Made by a program: the position numbers and the translations under genes
Shown: one piece after another, positions 22,901 to 35,029 of the stretch
How the letters are laid out: each line of letters begins with the position of its first letter
How positions within the stretch are numbered: the first letter of the stretch is position 1
Origin: Sphagnum compactum
Taxonomy: Eukaryota > Bryophyta > Sphagnopsida > Sphagnales
NCBI GenBank assembly: GCA_965153455.1
Contig: OZ234504.1
Span: 4,402,001 to 4,466,000 of the forward strand
DNA: 64,000 bases
Reading direction: 5' to 3'
Notes under the pieces: model-generated
Database searches by the model: none
The model's input: the letters and a program-made list of their open reading frames with translations, nothing else
What the model was told of the DNA's origin: nothing

Positions 22901-24552
22901 GATTATTAATGTAACTATATGGCCCACTTTAGATGGGGGATCCAGGGTCCAAATTCCTAGGAACCAATTTGGACTCTTATTTGAAGCAAATTGAATCCTT
23001 GAGTTGGACCCTAGTGCCTTGGCTCTTGGTTCTTCAAATCATGAGCTCTCCTTTTTAGCACTATTTAATTTTTTTTTTGGGTTTGAAGGTCAATTGATAT
23101 TCCCTCCAAAATGGTGCCATGTAGGTTTAGCCTGGATGTGCCACTTTTTGGTCTTGGACCCTTACCTAAAGGCCATAGAGTCAAATTCATGGTTCTCATC
23201 CAATAGGATTGCTCTATTTCATTTGACCTGGGACTTTGAACCCTCATCTAAAGTGGCCTTAATATTAGAGCTGAAATTAATTGTGTTGGGGGGGGGGGGG
23301 GGGAGAGAGACGGCCGACCCAAGGACTATAATAATAATAATAATGTTATTGTAATAGAGTGGGGCGGTTCACTATCACATTGCATGATGGAAGCACAAAG
23401 GGCAGTTTGGAAGCTGCAGTTCCGTCAGTGGAACATGGTGCTGGTTTGGACATGAATACAATCAATCCACGCTACGTCTCTCGCAAGTACCGCTATATTT
23501 ATGCCTGTGGAGCTCACAGACCCTGCAACTTCCCCAACAGTCTTACCAAGGTAATAATTTACCAGCTAATGCCTATTAAAACCAGCACTTGTGTTTGTAT
23601 ATAAATAAATAAATTATATATATAGCTGGTGCAGCTCGGCTGCCAGTTGCAGGCATTGAGATTGCCAGCTAGAGATGGCTGTATTAAAAACTAAAGATTA
23701 TATTTAGATCTAAGTAATCTTGAGCCCTGCTGATCTTTTAGATTTTGCCCCGTGTTCATGGAGGATCATTCTGGTGTTTGTTGTTGTTGTTGTTGTTTTT
23801 TTTTTCCTTTTTTTGTGTTGCATATTTCAGATTGATTTGGAGGAGAAAACCGCCAAGAATTGGTATCATCCTGGTGGCATCCCAACAGAGCCTTTTTTTG
23901 TTCCTAGACCAGGAGCTGTTGCAGAAGATGATGGTAAGTTAACACAAAATTAGGAAATCCACAACCTGCAAATCTGTTGTTATCTTTCAATATATATATA
24001 TATATATATATATAGTTTTGGTTTGTTTTTGCAGCTGTTTAAATTGAAATGAAGCATGAGATCAGTACTCCTTTTCAGTACATGAGTACTAATTAGAACT
24101 GTAGAACACCTAAACCCTTGAATTTTTGGTCTCTGTATTTACATCCTGCAACCCTTTTGGCTCACTACTAACGACTCAGACATTGCTAGAGCTCTAACCG
24201 AGATCCACTTGACCAAAATCTAAGTTGCAGGCCATTGATCACAACTAGCTAGCTAGATTCTGGTGTCGGATACTTGCAGCATACGAGAGTGAAAAGATCA
24301 CTTACATATTCAAATGAATTTTGATGAAATTTTGGAATACATGTCATGTGTGTGACGACTCATGTGGTCTGCATGTGACTACTGTTTGCAACAGGAGTTG
24401 TAATTTCGTTGGTGAGTGATGACAATGGTGGTGGCTTCATCATTGTGCTCAATGGATCAGACTTCACAGAGCTAGCTCGTGCAGATCTACCTTATGGCTT
24501 GCCTTATGGACTCCATGGTTGCTGGGTTCCAGGGCAAGTCCCTCAAATTTGA
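19939..24552 (+). CDS. CCD8: Carotenoid cleavage dioxygenase 8 (carlactone synthase), ten exons
   Basis: CCD8 is a plastid non-haem iron(II) dioxygenase. It converts 9-cis-beta-apo-10'-carotenal, made by D27 and CCD7, to carlactone, the strigolactone precursor. Exons by homology: 19,939-20,517; 20,690-20,763; 20,936-21,160; 21,272-21,383; 21,626-21,757; 22,152-22,349; 22,592-22,800; 23,358-23,550; 23,831-23,933; 24,395-24,552. They join to 660 codons without a stop. Residues 1-80 are Ser/Ala-rich and fit a transit peptide. The beta-propeller starts near NGTYLRNGPG (194). The four iron ligands are His337 (HAAHP), His386 (GWVHSF), His453 (TFHFINAYEE) and His649 (GLHGCW). Strong CCD8 signatures are LTDNANTGV, GDGRVVCLTET, PEMPLRY, CGAHRPCNFPN, EPFFVPRPGA and LPYGLPYGLHGCWVP at the C-terminus. 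Seed-plant CCD8 is about 550-570 residues; the excess here is N-terminal. The first ATG was chosen because of the transit-like start, but internal Met49 is possible. Introns 2 and 5 appear to use GC donors. Confidence 0.95.
20764..20935 (+). other. CCD8 intron 2 with GC-AG boundaries
   Basis: Exon 2 ends in the codons for HLFDG, followed at once by GCAAGT, the classic GC-donor consensus. The acceptor AACTGCAG precedes CTACTCAACACTGG, which restores Gly-Tyr-Ser-Thr-Leu-Val, the residues expected after FDG in this family. No GT donor in this stretch gives the correct phase. Confidence 0.85.
21161..21271 (+). other. CCD8 intron 3: 111 nt, in frame and stop-free
   Basis: The intron runs from GTACAC to CTGCAG. 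Its removal joins GVI-R-LGDGRVV, matching the family exactly. Its length is a multiple of three and it contains no stop in the CCD8 frame, so retention would insert 37 residues into the dioxygenase without truncating it. This has the properties of an exitron-type retained intron. Confidence 0.85.
21758..22151 (+). other. CCD8 intron 5 with probable GC-AG boundaries
   Basis: Homology requires IGR to join directly to VNCNGPAPGWVHSF. The bases after IGR are GCACGT, and no in-phase GT donor exists nearby. A GT-AG alternative (donor at 21,762, acceptor after 22,170) keeps frame but deletes conserved residues before PGWVHS and has a poor pyrimidine tract. The GC donor is therefore preferred, with less certainty than for intron 2. 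Confidence 0.65.
22921..23258. mobile_element. MITE-like element B inside CCD8 intron 7
   Basis: It shares most of its length with element A: GGCCCACTTTAGA at the left end, CCTAGGAACCAATTTGGAC, AAGCAAATTGAATCCTTGAG, GTGCCATGTAGGTTTAGCC and CACTTTTTGGTCTTGGACCC. The right end inverted reads GGCCACTTTAGATG, so terminal inverted repeats are kept. The target duplication is not clear. It makes up 338 of the 557 nt of intron 7 and leaves the splice sites intact. Confidence 0.8.
23287..23346 (+). repeat. Poly-G run and (TAA)n microsatellite in CCD8 intron 7
   Basis: A run of about 16 G (from 23,287), then GAGAGAGA, then six TAA units (about 23,328-23,345) lies immediately before the exon 8 acceptor at 23,357. 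The acceptor therefore lacks a normal pyrimidine tract. A G-run this long could form a quadruplex in the transcript. Confidence 0.8.
23990..24014 (+). repeat. (TA)n microsatellite in CCD8 intron 9
   Basis: Twelve TA dinucleotides in a row. Nothing else of note. Confidence 0.9.
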
Positions 24553-27489
24553 TTTTATCAAGAACACTGGCTGACCAACTCTCAGATTCAAAAAATCATT
24601 CAACCTCTGTCAATTGATCATCCCCCCCAGATGCAACTGACAGACTGAAAACTAAACATTGGGGAAATCATTAAGATTTGTGCAAGTTTGCTGCTGCAAA
24701 ACCATTTTCACACCTGATCAGTAGCATCAGGCCTTGACTTGACTTTAGCATCAGGGTTTAACTTTATCAGGTCTAATATGTAGATAATATATATATTGAA
24801 GTTGAAACAAGGTGGGACTTCTGAAGACACTCTCATTCTGCTCAATTGTAAAATGATTTTCAGAGAGAGTCTAGCTCTAAATTGGATTTGGACATGAAAC
24901 TGCTTTAAGGGATTTTATCTACCAAGTGGGTAGATCCAAATCTTGAATCTGGAGCTTTCAGAAATACACTAGCCTAACTATTTATGTACTTGTATTGATT
25001 GAAGAGGTTTTATGTAGCCCAAGTGGTGATCATCCTAGGAAGATTTAGCCAAATTTGATGATTTGGAATTTTTTTTTCATTTTTTGAAAAGAAAGTGACC
25101 AAATGCACTTTTGCAAAAGATCAAATATTAAATAATTAAGTGACCAACAAATTGAAATTCTTGACTATGAAATTTACTGTGTTCACCTCCATGCAATCTT
25201 TTTTTCATATTAAGTACTTTGTAATATATCTTGTGTGATATCGTGTTGGATCTATATATTGTTTGCCAATGCTATAGCAACTTGTAACAATCAATATTAC
25301 TAGTTGTCAAGTTCACAGCGATTCAATCTTTAAGCAACATCAACCCAACTTCCAACATTGAGAAACATGCAGCGTATCAACTTAAAACCCCACATGGCAA
25401 CTTTGGGGATTGAAAAGTTGCACATGCATCATGGTGCACTCACAATAGCTTGCATTGTTAAATATAGGAGACTTTTGTTTTTTTGTTTTTCCTTTAACAT
25501 GGATAACTTCAAAACCATGTGTCGGAATGGTAACAGGAATTTTGAATTCAAAAAGTTCATGTTCTCCCTTCAAGTACTCATCGCACACTTTTAACATACC
25601 ATATTGTATTTGTAAGAGCATCTGTATTTTAATTTAATGGTCATTTAATTTCATTACTAAAATATTAATAACTCTATTTTTATTTTCAATTAACACTATG
25701 TAAGCTTGGATTAATCCTTGAAGCATTTTTCCCAAGTCATGGGGTTTTAGTCAAGAGGCTAGTCATCATAGTATGGATTTTTTACTATTATCTTAATTTT
25801 GTTTATCGTAGAAACTATTCATCTCTTCAAACTATGACACAAAAGAAAGAAAGAAAAACTCAAGCAAGTGTAAAACACTCTGACAAAATGACAAATTTGT
25901 ATAGTGTATGTGGAAGGCACCTTATATCCATGAATTTCCTACCTAGCAATTGGGAGGGATATTATGCTTACTCAAGGGTGGGAGGGAAATTATGCCTATT
26001 TATAGTTGTAAGAAACCTCAGACTATTGAGTAGGTATAAGAACCATCCCATTCATACCAATGTTTTTTGGCGAAAATTTGCCAAAATTTTCCAAAAAATC
26101 AAGGCCAGCGATTTGCAAGCTTAGATTTTAGGGGTGAAATCCTATTCCTTTTTCACTTTAAAACATCATTACACCCTAAAAGTTGACTTAAAAACCTCAT
26201 TGCATTGTAAACTTTTTGCATGTCCTATGAAAGATATGCCAACATGTCGCCAAACTATGTTTTCAACAAACCTTAATTCGCCTATTTACCTATATCAGCC
26301 ATTTAATCATTGCCACCTTTTTTGTTTGCATCCAGACCATTCACTAAACCCTTCTCCTCCCTCACAAAGACCTTCACCATTCTTTCTCTCATTTGTAGGA
26401 GCGTTTCACCAACTCCACTGTATAGTAAGACTTAGAAGTTAAAAACTTAAAACAAAGGTTGGAGCTCAAAGTTAAATCTTGTTTGTGATTGGGTGCGATT
26501 TTTTTAGCACATTCACTTTCAATGTTGAATGTTTGAGTCCTAGAATTGCGTCATACCAAAGCAATGGACTTTAGACTTTAAAGTTTGCAAGATGCAATGA
26601 ATTATGATAGTGTTTGGCTATTGACCAATGTGGAATTGGGAATGTTGTGGGTGCACAATATAATCAATCATGGTCTAGGGATGATGGATTTGGATGCTAC
26701 ATCTGGCAACTACAATGGAAGTTGGAACTTGGGAACCGAGATTTGAAAGGTGGAGTTGTGGAGAGACTAAAACTTGGAGGATGGAGCTCCAAATCATATC
26801 AAAATTCAGATTTAATTGTTGATGTTGTAAGTTGTGATTCATCATTGATGATTGGTCATGAGTCATGATTTGTCATTTATGGCTATAAATTTTTGATCTA
26901 CATCCTAAACTCATAGTGCACATTGCAAAGGTTTTTCAATTCAGCCCAGTCTTGAATCTTGACTCTCCAACTTCAGCCCTTCAAGTTGGTGAATTCCCCT
27001 TCATCATTCCAATTTTTGGAATTTGGATATGATGTAAAGATCTTGCAAGTTGCAACCTACTATAGGGTGCATATAATGTTTTTTCCTTTTGTTGGTGGGT
27101 TGTGGCAAATGTTGGTGGTAAATTGAAGACAACTTTGGTTGTTTTTTGTTTTTGTGTTTAGAGTAAAAATTCCAAAATTTTGCATTGTGTAGTGTGTTGT
27201 GGTTGTGGTGGTGGGCCACTAGGCATTCGGTTGTAATTTTTGCAGTGTGACTTTGTGTGAAAATATTACCATTTAAGCCACCCCCCTTTTCAAGTTCAGG
27301 TACTTTTACAACTCATGAAACCCTAGCAATGGTGTAACACTAGTTGCGTTTAACTTGGCCTTTAGTAGCAATCAAGCTCAATTTGTGCATGACCTTGCCA
27401 CCTTGAAAGGTAAATAGTCTACCATTAAAGTACTTTTGATTTTTTTACATGGCTCAGATTTGCTTGCAGAGTTCCCTAATGTTGATATA
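24553..27489. other. CCD8 3' flank and AT-rich intergenic DNA
   Basis: The first few hundred bases probably include the CCD8 3' untranslated region, but no polyadenylation site can be placed. At 25,860-26,060 there is a diverged relative of the 17.6-17.8-kb minisatellite region. Open frames of 78-102 codons here show no recognisable family. Confidence 0.4.
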
Positions 27490-29757
27490 GTATAAGAGGT
27501 GATGGAAATTTTGGATCAAAACTTGTCACCACTAGAAGTTATCACCCAGGCTTATGAGTCAAAATGGAAATTTCAAGTTTCTTGGGCAACCAAGCTACCT
27601 CAGGCTAAGTTATAGGTGGGGTTTGATGGTCTTGTGCCCATTGTGAAGTGCAAAATTTGCAAAGAAGTTGAGCATAAAAACAAAATTTGAACTACAAAAT
27701 GGTATTCATGAACTAGAAAACATGCCAATCGGAGGAAAGTTGATAGACCTATGAAAGGGGTGAAGAAAGGGGAATGGTATACTAGCAATGATTATAAACA
27801 CAACAGAAATCAAGCTACTTATGGTTCTAAGGGGAGAAAATCTATTTTACAAGTGACTATGGTTGGTTGGTGAGAAGCATAGGAAATTGGTTCAATTTGC
27901 TACAATGTTTCACACATTGAAGCATGGCATGTTTATGCTTGAGTATGAAGCGCAAAAGGACTTGTTTAGTTTTTTGAATCTTGAAGAGAGCCCTAAAATG
28001 CGTTGGACAAACAATTCTAGTAGGGTTATGGCTCAACATATGCATGGTATTATCTTGGAGGTAACACAATTTGCTATTGGAGCAACCCAATACTTGTCAT
28101 TTATTTGTGATGAGGTAAGTACAATCAACAACCAAAGTTGGTTGTCAATTCATGCTTATGTGGTTCAAAATTGGTTGAAACTACCAATTTTTTTGTCCCT
28201 AGAATGTGTGGTGGTTAGATCAAGTGCTGATAATCTTACCCTAATCCTTATGCAAGCTTTGATGCATCAAGGAGGTTTCACAAAAAAATTGATTGGTAGT
28301 AGGTTTATGGCATTTGGAGTTGATGGGGTTTTCGTTTCCAAGGCACTAAATTAAGTGTTATTTGACAAATATTTGATAGTTTGGGCTCCACATTTGATGG
28401 GGGTTCACTATGTGGTTCATAGAACCAATATGGGAGTTCAGATTGTGTCACACTTGCAAATGGTTAGTAGATTTGAAGGTTTGCTTCAAAACTTGTACAA
28501 CTACTTTTCCAAGAGCCCTAGGAGGCATTTGGAATTTACAAAACTTGCAAAGTTGATGGAACCCAAGGGGGCCAAGATTTTAAAGAATGTAAAAACACAT
28601 TGAATTTCTATGTTGTCCTCTACCTGACATGTTATGGTAGAGTATAGAACTTTGTTGATGAAGATGGCACTTAATGTTCCTACTAATAACAAGGCAAAGG
28701 CAAACTTTGACTTTCTTTGTGATGTGCATATTTTCTTGGGGCTTATTGCCATTCTACCATTGTTGTATTTGGTCCACAATCTTATTAAATTCAATCAGTT
28801 GCAAAATGCTTTATGGCTACAACAAAAGTATGCCAAGGGGAAATCTATGAGTTGTACACAAATTTGAACACAAGGCTAAAATTTGATGCATTTGAAGGTT
28901 ATAAGGTTCTATTGGTTGTTAAACATGATTCCATATTCATGTGTTGGATGACATATTTGAATATAGGCATAAAGCATTTGGCATTTGATGTGAACTAGCA
29001 ACACATTTGGGCTACTCATTTGAATTTGCAAATTGGTGAAATGTCTCATGTCACAAGGGAGGTTTATGCTACAATGATCACAAAAGTGGAGGTAGAATGT
29101 AAAGGTAAAATAATTGCCTCTTTTTATTTCAAGTCTGTCTTAATTTTGTCCATTGAATACTCTAGATTTTTGAGTATGTTTTATTGCATTATCATGAATT
29201 AAATTAGATTTGGAAATTGGATGTGGACATTGGGGGTTGTAGAGGTTGTTGATTGTTTTGTTATAAAATTACAAAGGAGATTTCCTATTCATGGCATCGT
29301 GGACAATCTAAGTGGGGTATACCCACAAAACTAGTTGTAATTTGATGCAAAAGAAAGTTTTCAAAAGCACTTGGATGTGATCAAGGTAACCTTTTGCCAC
29401 TCAAAGAAGCTGGGTAGCAATGATATTTGGGTGCCTTAGGTTCTATCAGCAGCATCCCTTGACTTTCAACAATCTTTATTCAAGTTAGCCATGAAATCAA
29501 ATGCATGCATTACCATGGCTAAGCCATTTGATGTGAATCCTTTGACATGGCTCTGGTGCACTCTTTCAGCATTTGGAGTGCTTACTTGTTATTTTCTAAA
29601 GTATTTCAAGTTGGCCGAGATTGCAATGGTGCAAGTGCTTGGTAACATAAAAGATGAGTGGTGCTTCAGCTATTTGGCATTTTGCAAATTTAAATTGTGC
29701 AACCAATTCACTATTCATCAGGATTTTGTGGTTAGAATGTTTTCCCAAAAATTGTAA
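27490..29757 (+). pseudogene. hAT-like transposase pseudogene (zinc finger, DUF4371-like core, hATC)
   Basis: The order of parts follows the large plant family of ZNF862-like hAT proteins. A CxxC zinc-finger start, Cys-Lys-Ile-Cys, lies at 27,649-27,660, followed by a His-rich basic stretch. A core frame at 27,863-28,354 contains YLSFICDEVSTINNQSW and MAFGVDGVFV, equivalent to the FGADGA-type motif of the catalytic region. It continues in 28,355-28,603 with GVHYVVHRTNM and SPRRHLEFTKLAKLME, then 28,634-28,998 with CDVHIFLGL and LVHNLIKFNQL. The end, 29,491-29,757, has FKLAEIAMVQVLGNIKDEW, where hATC proteins carry ER-x-FS; here Arg is Trp. There are at least eight stops and several frameshifts, so it is dead. 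Terminal repeats were not found. Confidence 0.8.
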
Positions 29758-30359
29758 ACTTGACATAATTTAGGTATGTTTTTTCATACGATGAATGGTA
29801 AGCAAAACACCGTTGCTATGGGAGTTTAGATTTAAGGCTCCGGAGTCTTTGGAATTTGGACTTTCTAGATTTTTTGGGTAAGTGAAGTGGTGATCCCAAA
29901 CGGATACCACTTCTTATTCAACCTTCCATTTCCAAGTTTTTTTATTCAAACTTGAAAATTGAGGGTGGTTTTGTATTGAATTAATTTATTTGTTTTTGTA
30001 GACAAGCCACTTGTGCTACAGTGGGCAATTTAAAGGTTCAATTCCCTCACAAGTGATTACTAATTAGAATATAATTCTCTATAATTTAGTAGAAAGTAGC
30101 CTAGATTTCTCCTTGTGAGAATTGGCAATAGACAAATCTCATACAACAATTTGACACTTATAGCCAAAAAATCCATTACAAAAAAAATTCATAGCCTCCT
30201 AGGCTCCAATTCATGCCAACTCTTGGCCAGTTGAGCAACAGAAGGGCTAAAAAATAGCCAAATGTCATATTTTTCCAAAAAAACAAAAACCATTGATTCA
30301 TACACCTTGTGATCTTGGTAGGTTTGGTTCATGATAAATTTTGTCTCGTGCTTTACAAT
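29758..30359. other. AT-rich DNA with two SINE-like scraps
   Basis: On the minus strand about 30,180-30,255 reads TTGCTCAACTGGCCAAGAG, close to a pol III A box, but a B box is poorly preserved. On the plus strand GGTTCAATTCCCTC near 30,034 resembles a B box. Both could be tRNA-derived SINE fragments; neither is a tRNA gene. Confidence 0.3.
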
Positions 30360-30680
30360 AGGTAAAGCCCATGGGTGGGGAACATCCCCAAAATGTGGGG
30401 CCAGACTTGGCTATCGTCTCATCCTAGGCCCCTTATTTTGAGAATGCCCCCACCCTAGGGCTTTACCCTAAACATAAGGTCTGTCCAGTGCTTAGAGAGT
30501 AGGCATAATATCCCTCCCCCACCTACTCCACCTGATCATGATCTACATATGTTTAGGTTCATGATAACCTTGGTGTCATGCTTTGCAATGGGTGAGACTC
30601 AGGGGCTAAATTCACCTACCACCTTGTCCTTGGCCACTTACTTTGCATGAAAACCATAGGCTTTACCGCACACATACATG
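30360..30680 (+). repeat. Dispersed repeat R2, copy 2, with internal duplication
   Basis: It matches 17,770-18,000. Within it, TTCATGATAA followed by GTGCTTTACAATAGG (about 30,330) is repeated as TTCATGATAA then ATGCTTTGCAATGGG (about 30,560), so part of the element is itself duplicated at a spacing of about 230 bp. Confidence 0.5.
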
Positions 30681-31834
30681 TCATCCAAATGAATCCCACA
30701 CAATGGTGCTACCATCAAAGATCCAAATATGTCTCTGAAATGTGAGACAAGTTTGTGAAGCATTTTCTATCAAAATTGTGATTGGTTTTTCTCTTTAGAA
30801 ATTTGACAAGTGTTCTTTATTATGACTAGTTTTAAATGATTCAATGAATTGGGGTTTTTCTCTTGTATAATATGATCTAAAAAATCTGGCAATTTTTTCC
30901 CAAAAAATTAGAAAAATTAGTCGAATTTGCACTGGACGAAACAAAATTCCATTTTTTCCCCAATTTTTTATTTTAAAAAAAAGGAAAAAAATTGTCAGGA
31001 AAGAAAACACTGACCGTGATATTTTTCCTGTTTTTACCAAGACTATTGCAATTAGGTTGATCAATTATTTTGTAGCAAGGGAGGCTGCTGGTTGCAAGAT
31101 TGCCCTCAAGTGTCAATCTTGTTAGAGAATAGAGTAGTTCACTGCTGAATAATTATTTTATTTTGAAAAATTCACTTCGACACCAGAAAAAAAATAATTT
31201 TGAATTTTTGGCAAAATTTCATTTAAATTTTTTTAAAAATTTGACAACAGCCTGAAATCACTTAAAGTACATGGAATAATAATATACATACTAAATCCCT
31301 AAAAATATCCTGTAACAACTTCTTGAATCCTATGAAATTTCGGCATCAATAAATAATAATTAAAAAAAAATTCAGCAGGAAGGGACAGACCTTAATTTTT
31401 TTAAATTTCGACATTTTTAAATATAATATAATTTTTGCCGAACCTGAAAAGGTAGTACGATAACCGCCCTGAAAACTGGCGGGTGTTTCAAGGTGCCATT
31501 TCTAATACCCGCACAACACTGGTAGATACACGACAGACACCACCTATCCTCATTGTTTGGTTGGTCCAGGGTACTACACTAAAGGACTCACGAAACACAA
31601 ATTTTCAACTCAAATTTGGTTGATTTCTTTGGCAACCCAATAATCCTCAAAGCTGTTTTACAGTTCTTTTTTGTTGGGTATTTGAATAAAATTTTCATGC
31701 CTCTACATCAAGTAACAGCAACTAAATGTTGTCAAAACTAGTGCTGGGCAGAAAACCATTTAGAACCCGGGTATATGGACTGATATTACTCCTAGTATCA
31801 AAGAATTGACGAGCCTGGTATTATTATGGCCTAA
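30681..31834. other. AT-rich intergenic DNA
   Basis: Long A- and T-runs dominate 30,880-31,000 and 31,180-31,440. No gene is seen. Confidence 0.45.
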
Positions 31835-31935
31835 GGTAATAACCGCCTCGTACCAGTACCTAACTTGGTAGGGACTTGAGGTAATACCCGCCTCGTACCA
31901 GTACCTACTTGGTAACGACTTGAGGTAATACCCAC
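31835..31935 (+). repeat. 44-45-bp tandem repeat, about 2.3 units
   Basis: GGTAAT at 31,835, 31,880 and 31,924 starts each unit. The units share CCGCCTCGTACCAGTACCTA and ACTTGA. The two full units are nearly identical, so this duplication is recent compared with its surroundings. Confidence 0.85.
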
Positions 31936-31989
31936 TATTAAGGTTGTACCATTTTTTAGAACATGGCTCAAGCATGCAAGTTTTCTTTT

Positions 31990-32680
31990 TCTTTTGGTTT
32001 AGGCATGTAGTTGATATAGGTTAAACCTTTAGGGGGACAATTTGACCTTGAACCTCTAAACCTTTTATTATAGACATTGAATGATCCACGTGGAAGATTT
32101 CCTAATGTGCCATCACAAACCATGCAAAAACAAGGGGCATTAAAAATGTTCAAAGGTGAAAACACTAAACCCATTCTTAAAAGTGATAAAGGCTTGTAGT
32201 AAATGACCTTAAATGGATTACCATTTGACGATTTTAGGAAATTGTCTTGGACTTTTTCAAATAACATAAATCTGAATGAATCATGAATGCAACACATCAT
32301 AATGGGATTTTGCACAATGATTTGGTAAAAGACATCATGTTGTTTTCACCTAATAAACTAGATGTTGTGTACATTGTTATGTGCAATTGGGGTGAAGTTG
32401 AATGCATGCAAGAGGAACAAGATGTCATTAACATGAAGAAAGTGCAGTGGTGGGTGGCCCCAAAATTATTTTTTGTTCATGGTGAATCAAGAATTACAAA
32501 TTCACTTCAACATATGGTGAAATGACATTTGACAATTATAAAGTTTGAAGCAAATGTCATATGAGGTGAAACTAGGATGTAAAATTTTTTTTGGGACAAT
32601 TCAACCAACAAATCATTTACCAAGGTGATTCATGATATGCATGAGGTAAATCCAAAGGCGTAAAAACCCCATCTAGCATG
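31990..32680 (+). pseudogene. Protein-kinase-like pseudogene fragment
   Basis: Codons from 32,283 carry the C-lobe landmarks of a protein kinase in correct order and spacing: HNDL at 32,313-32,324 (catalytic HxDL loop), then about 20 residues later CNWGE where the magnesium-binding Asp-x-Gly is expected, then VAPKLFF where kinases have Ala-Pro-Glu. The HxDLxxxN Asn, the DxG Asp and the APE Glu are all lost, so it cannot be an active kinase. An upstream stretch from about 31,990 reads coherently with stops (FDLEPLNLLL, LNGLPFDDFRKLSWTF). Downstream, after stops, KVIHDMHEVNPKA at about 32,610-32,650 resembles the end of a C-lobe. It is probably part of a dispersed kinase-like family. Confidence 0.6.
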
Positions 32681-35029
32681 GTGTGTGCATGTTGATGGGG
32701 CATCCATATAATTGGACTCCACTTTTAAAATGTTACCAAAATCAATTACCAGAGATTGTTTGTAGTTGGTGCATACGACATTTGGTGTAGTTCATAAGAA
32801 TTTTTGGAAGTGACATGTTTCAAACTTGTTAATTTAATGAAATGAAGTTTTGTGAAATAATCATCATGTCATGTGTGATTTATCTTTGAAATTTGAGTAG
32901 TACTAAGCTTTTCATTGAACATGATTAAAATTTCATGAGTTTTGGTTGACTTGTATTGATATTGTAATTTTCCTTATGCACATGTTAAAGGCATAAATAG
33001 TAACATACATCCAATCATTTCATGTTCCTAAATTATTTCCTTGCCAATATTTTGACATGTTGGAAAATTCATGTGTCCATGTCAAGATACAAAATGCTTC
33101 AAGATAAAATGCCATAGACATCAAATAATAGAAAAGACTCCATAAATATTCATTTGAAGCAATATTTTTTTGATGCAAATGGAAGCATTCCATTGTCTTT
33201 TTTTTCATTTTTTGGTGTAGAAAGTTTGATGAAATTAGTCAAAATATAGGAAATTTGGTTGAATTTACATTCAAAAGAAAAAAAAATCTTGAAATTCTCA
33301 ATTTTTTTGTTTAAAAAAACGAAATTTCACCCCAATTTTTTTTAAAGAAGCCATGCCAATTTCTTTTCCATCACCATAGTTCAATTGCTAGTTGTTATGT
33401 AGTGACCGAAAACTCTAACAACCAAAATAGGTTCAATTGCCAATGGATTGCCATTTTGGTTGCCATAAGGTTTAGGGAAACCAAATGGTGCAAGTTCTAA
33501 TCACCCTACACCTTATCTTGGGCAACCCAATCTGGGTTATGACCTATGTTGACCTTACATTGACCTAAGTTGACCCTTTTTTGACATGATGTTGTGCAAC
33601 ATTAATGTCCAAATAGACACGTTGTGTCCTGACAAATGCTTGGATGCTTAACAACCTTGGGTTCTTTAGAATAAAAAACTATCATATATAATTGGTTCCT
33701 TTTTTACCAAGGAATAACCCACCCAACTAAAAACTTTCAAATTTGAAACTTCAAAAATTTCAAAATCAAACATTTTTTTAATTTTTCAGATTTTCAAAAA
33801 TTAGAATTTAAGTTTGTTAGATTGTCAAAAAAATTAAATAATGGAATAGGAGGGCATTAGAAAATAAAAAAACCATCTAGGATTGCTCAAAACCTCCAAT
33901 TTAATCACATAAATAGTAGTGGTTTGGTTAGCCAATTTTTCCTCAATGAACTATACAACGTCATGTATTAATGCACATAGACTAATTGTAGTGTGGCTAG
34001 AAATGGAACACATGGGGAACTTGTGATGTGAAATTTTTCAATAACAAAATTCAATGTAAAAATGTGAATTAGGGTTTGACATTACTTTTCTACTGAAGCT
34101 AAGGAAAGAGGAGTGACACTTGATTGTTTGTTTTCTAAAGATGAAAACTAAGGAAGTTTTATGGAGCTACATTGAAGTGGCAAAGGTGCATTGCATGTAT
34201 TTGTTGTTTTGTGTGTTTTGATTTTGTAACAAATGGGTTTTTAATTTTTTGCATTGACACAAAGCCATGAGGATGAAGACGAATTTATGAAAACAACAAT
34301 GTAGAGATGAATGTGGGTGGTTGCTAGTGTGTGAAAACAAATGTAAGGAGGTTGGTGATGGCATCAAAAAAAGAATTAAGTTTTAGAGGAAAGTGATCAA
34401 GTTCTTTAGTTGTGATGATTTTGTGAACTTGGTAGACCTTGAATTTTTAAACTCTTTCAAAAAAATTAAAATTTGTTGCGATCTAGAATTGTGAGTGAAC
34501 TTAGAGTTCATTGAATAATGATGAATGTTGTGGGAATGATGCAAGTTCAAGGAGGTCAAAGCCTTAGTTGAGAAGCATAGAGGGGGGATAGGGGGTGCAT
34601 TGTAGAAATGAAAAGAGTCTTGACATAAGTTGACAAGTGTCAATTCATAATTTATGGATTCATGAAACCTCTAATGGGTATCCTTAAGATGCAATTGGGG
34701 TATTGCTAAAAGTAGAACTTGGGGGATAAGAGATACATTATATGGGTGGTTGTTTGCAATTTGGTGATCATTTACATTTGAGGTGATTGTGAAACAGTGC
34801 ATCCAAATAAGCAACATTATATTTGGGCCGAGATCATGAGGGAAAGTTGGGATTGCAGATTTTATGAGCATTTCATGAAGAATGGGGTTAGAGTTAGATG
34901 CTCTTATGACACCAAAACATTGAGGGAGTTGACATGCTAATAGCATTCAGATTTATGTGCTACATAGAGTTAAGGAAAATGCAACATATGTGAAGTATGT
35001 ATGAGGTTGTGCAATAAGAAGTCTGTCTG
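32681..35029. other. AT-rich intergenic DNA
   Basis: Minus-strand open frames of 66-91 codons at 34,167-34,946 show no domain I recognise. No repeats stand out. Confidence 0.4.

Noticed and set aside
30005-30270. tRNA genes.
   Set aside because: A-box- and B-box-like strings are present but no cloverleaf can be folded; they look like SINE scraps.
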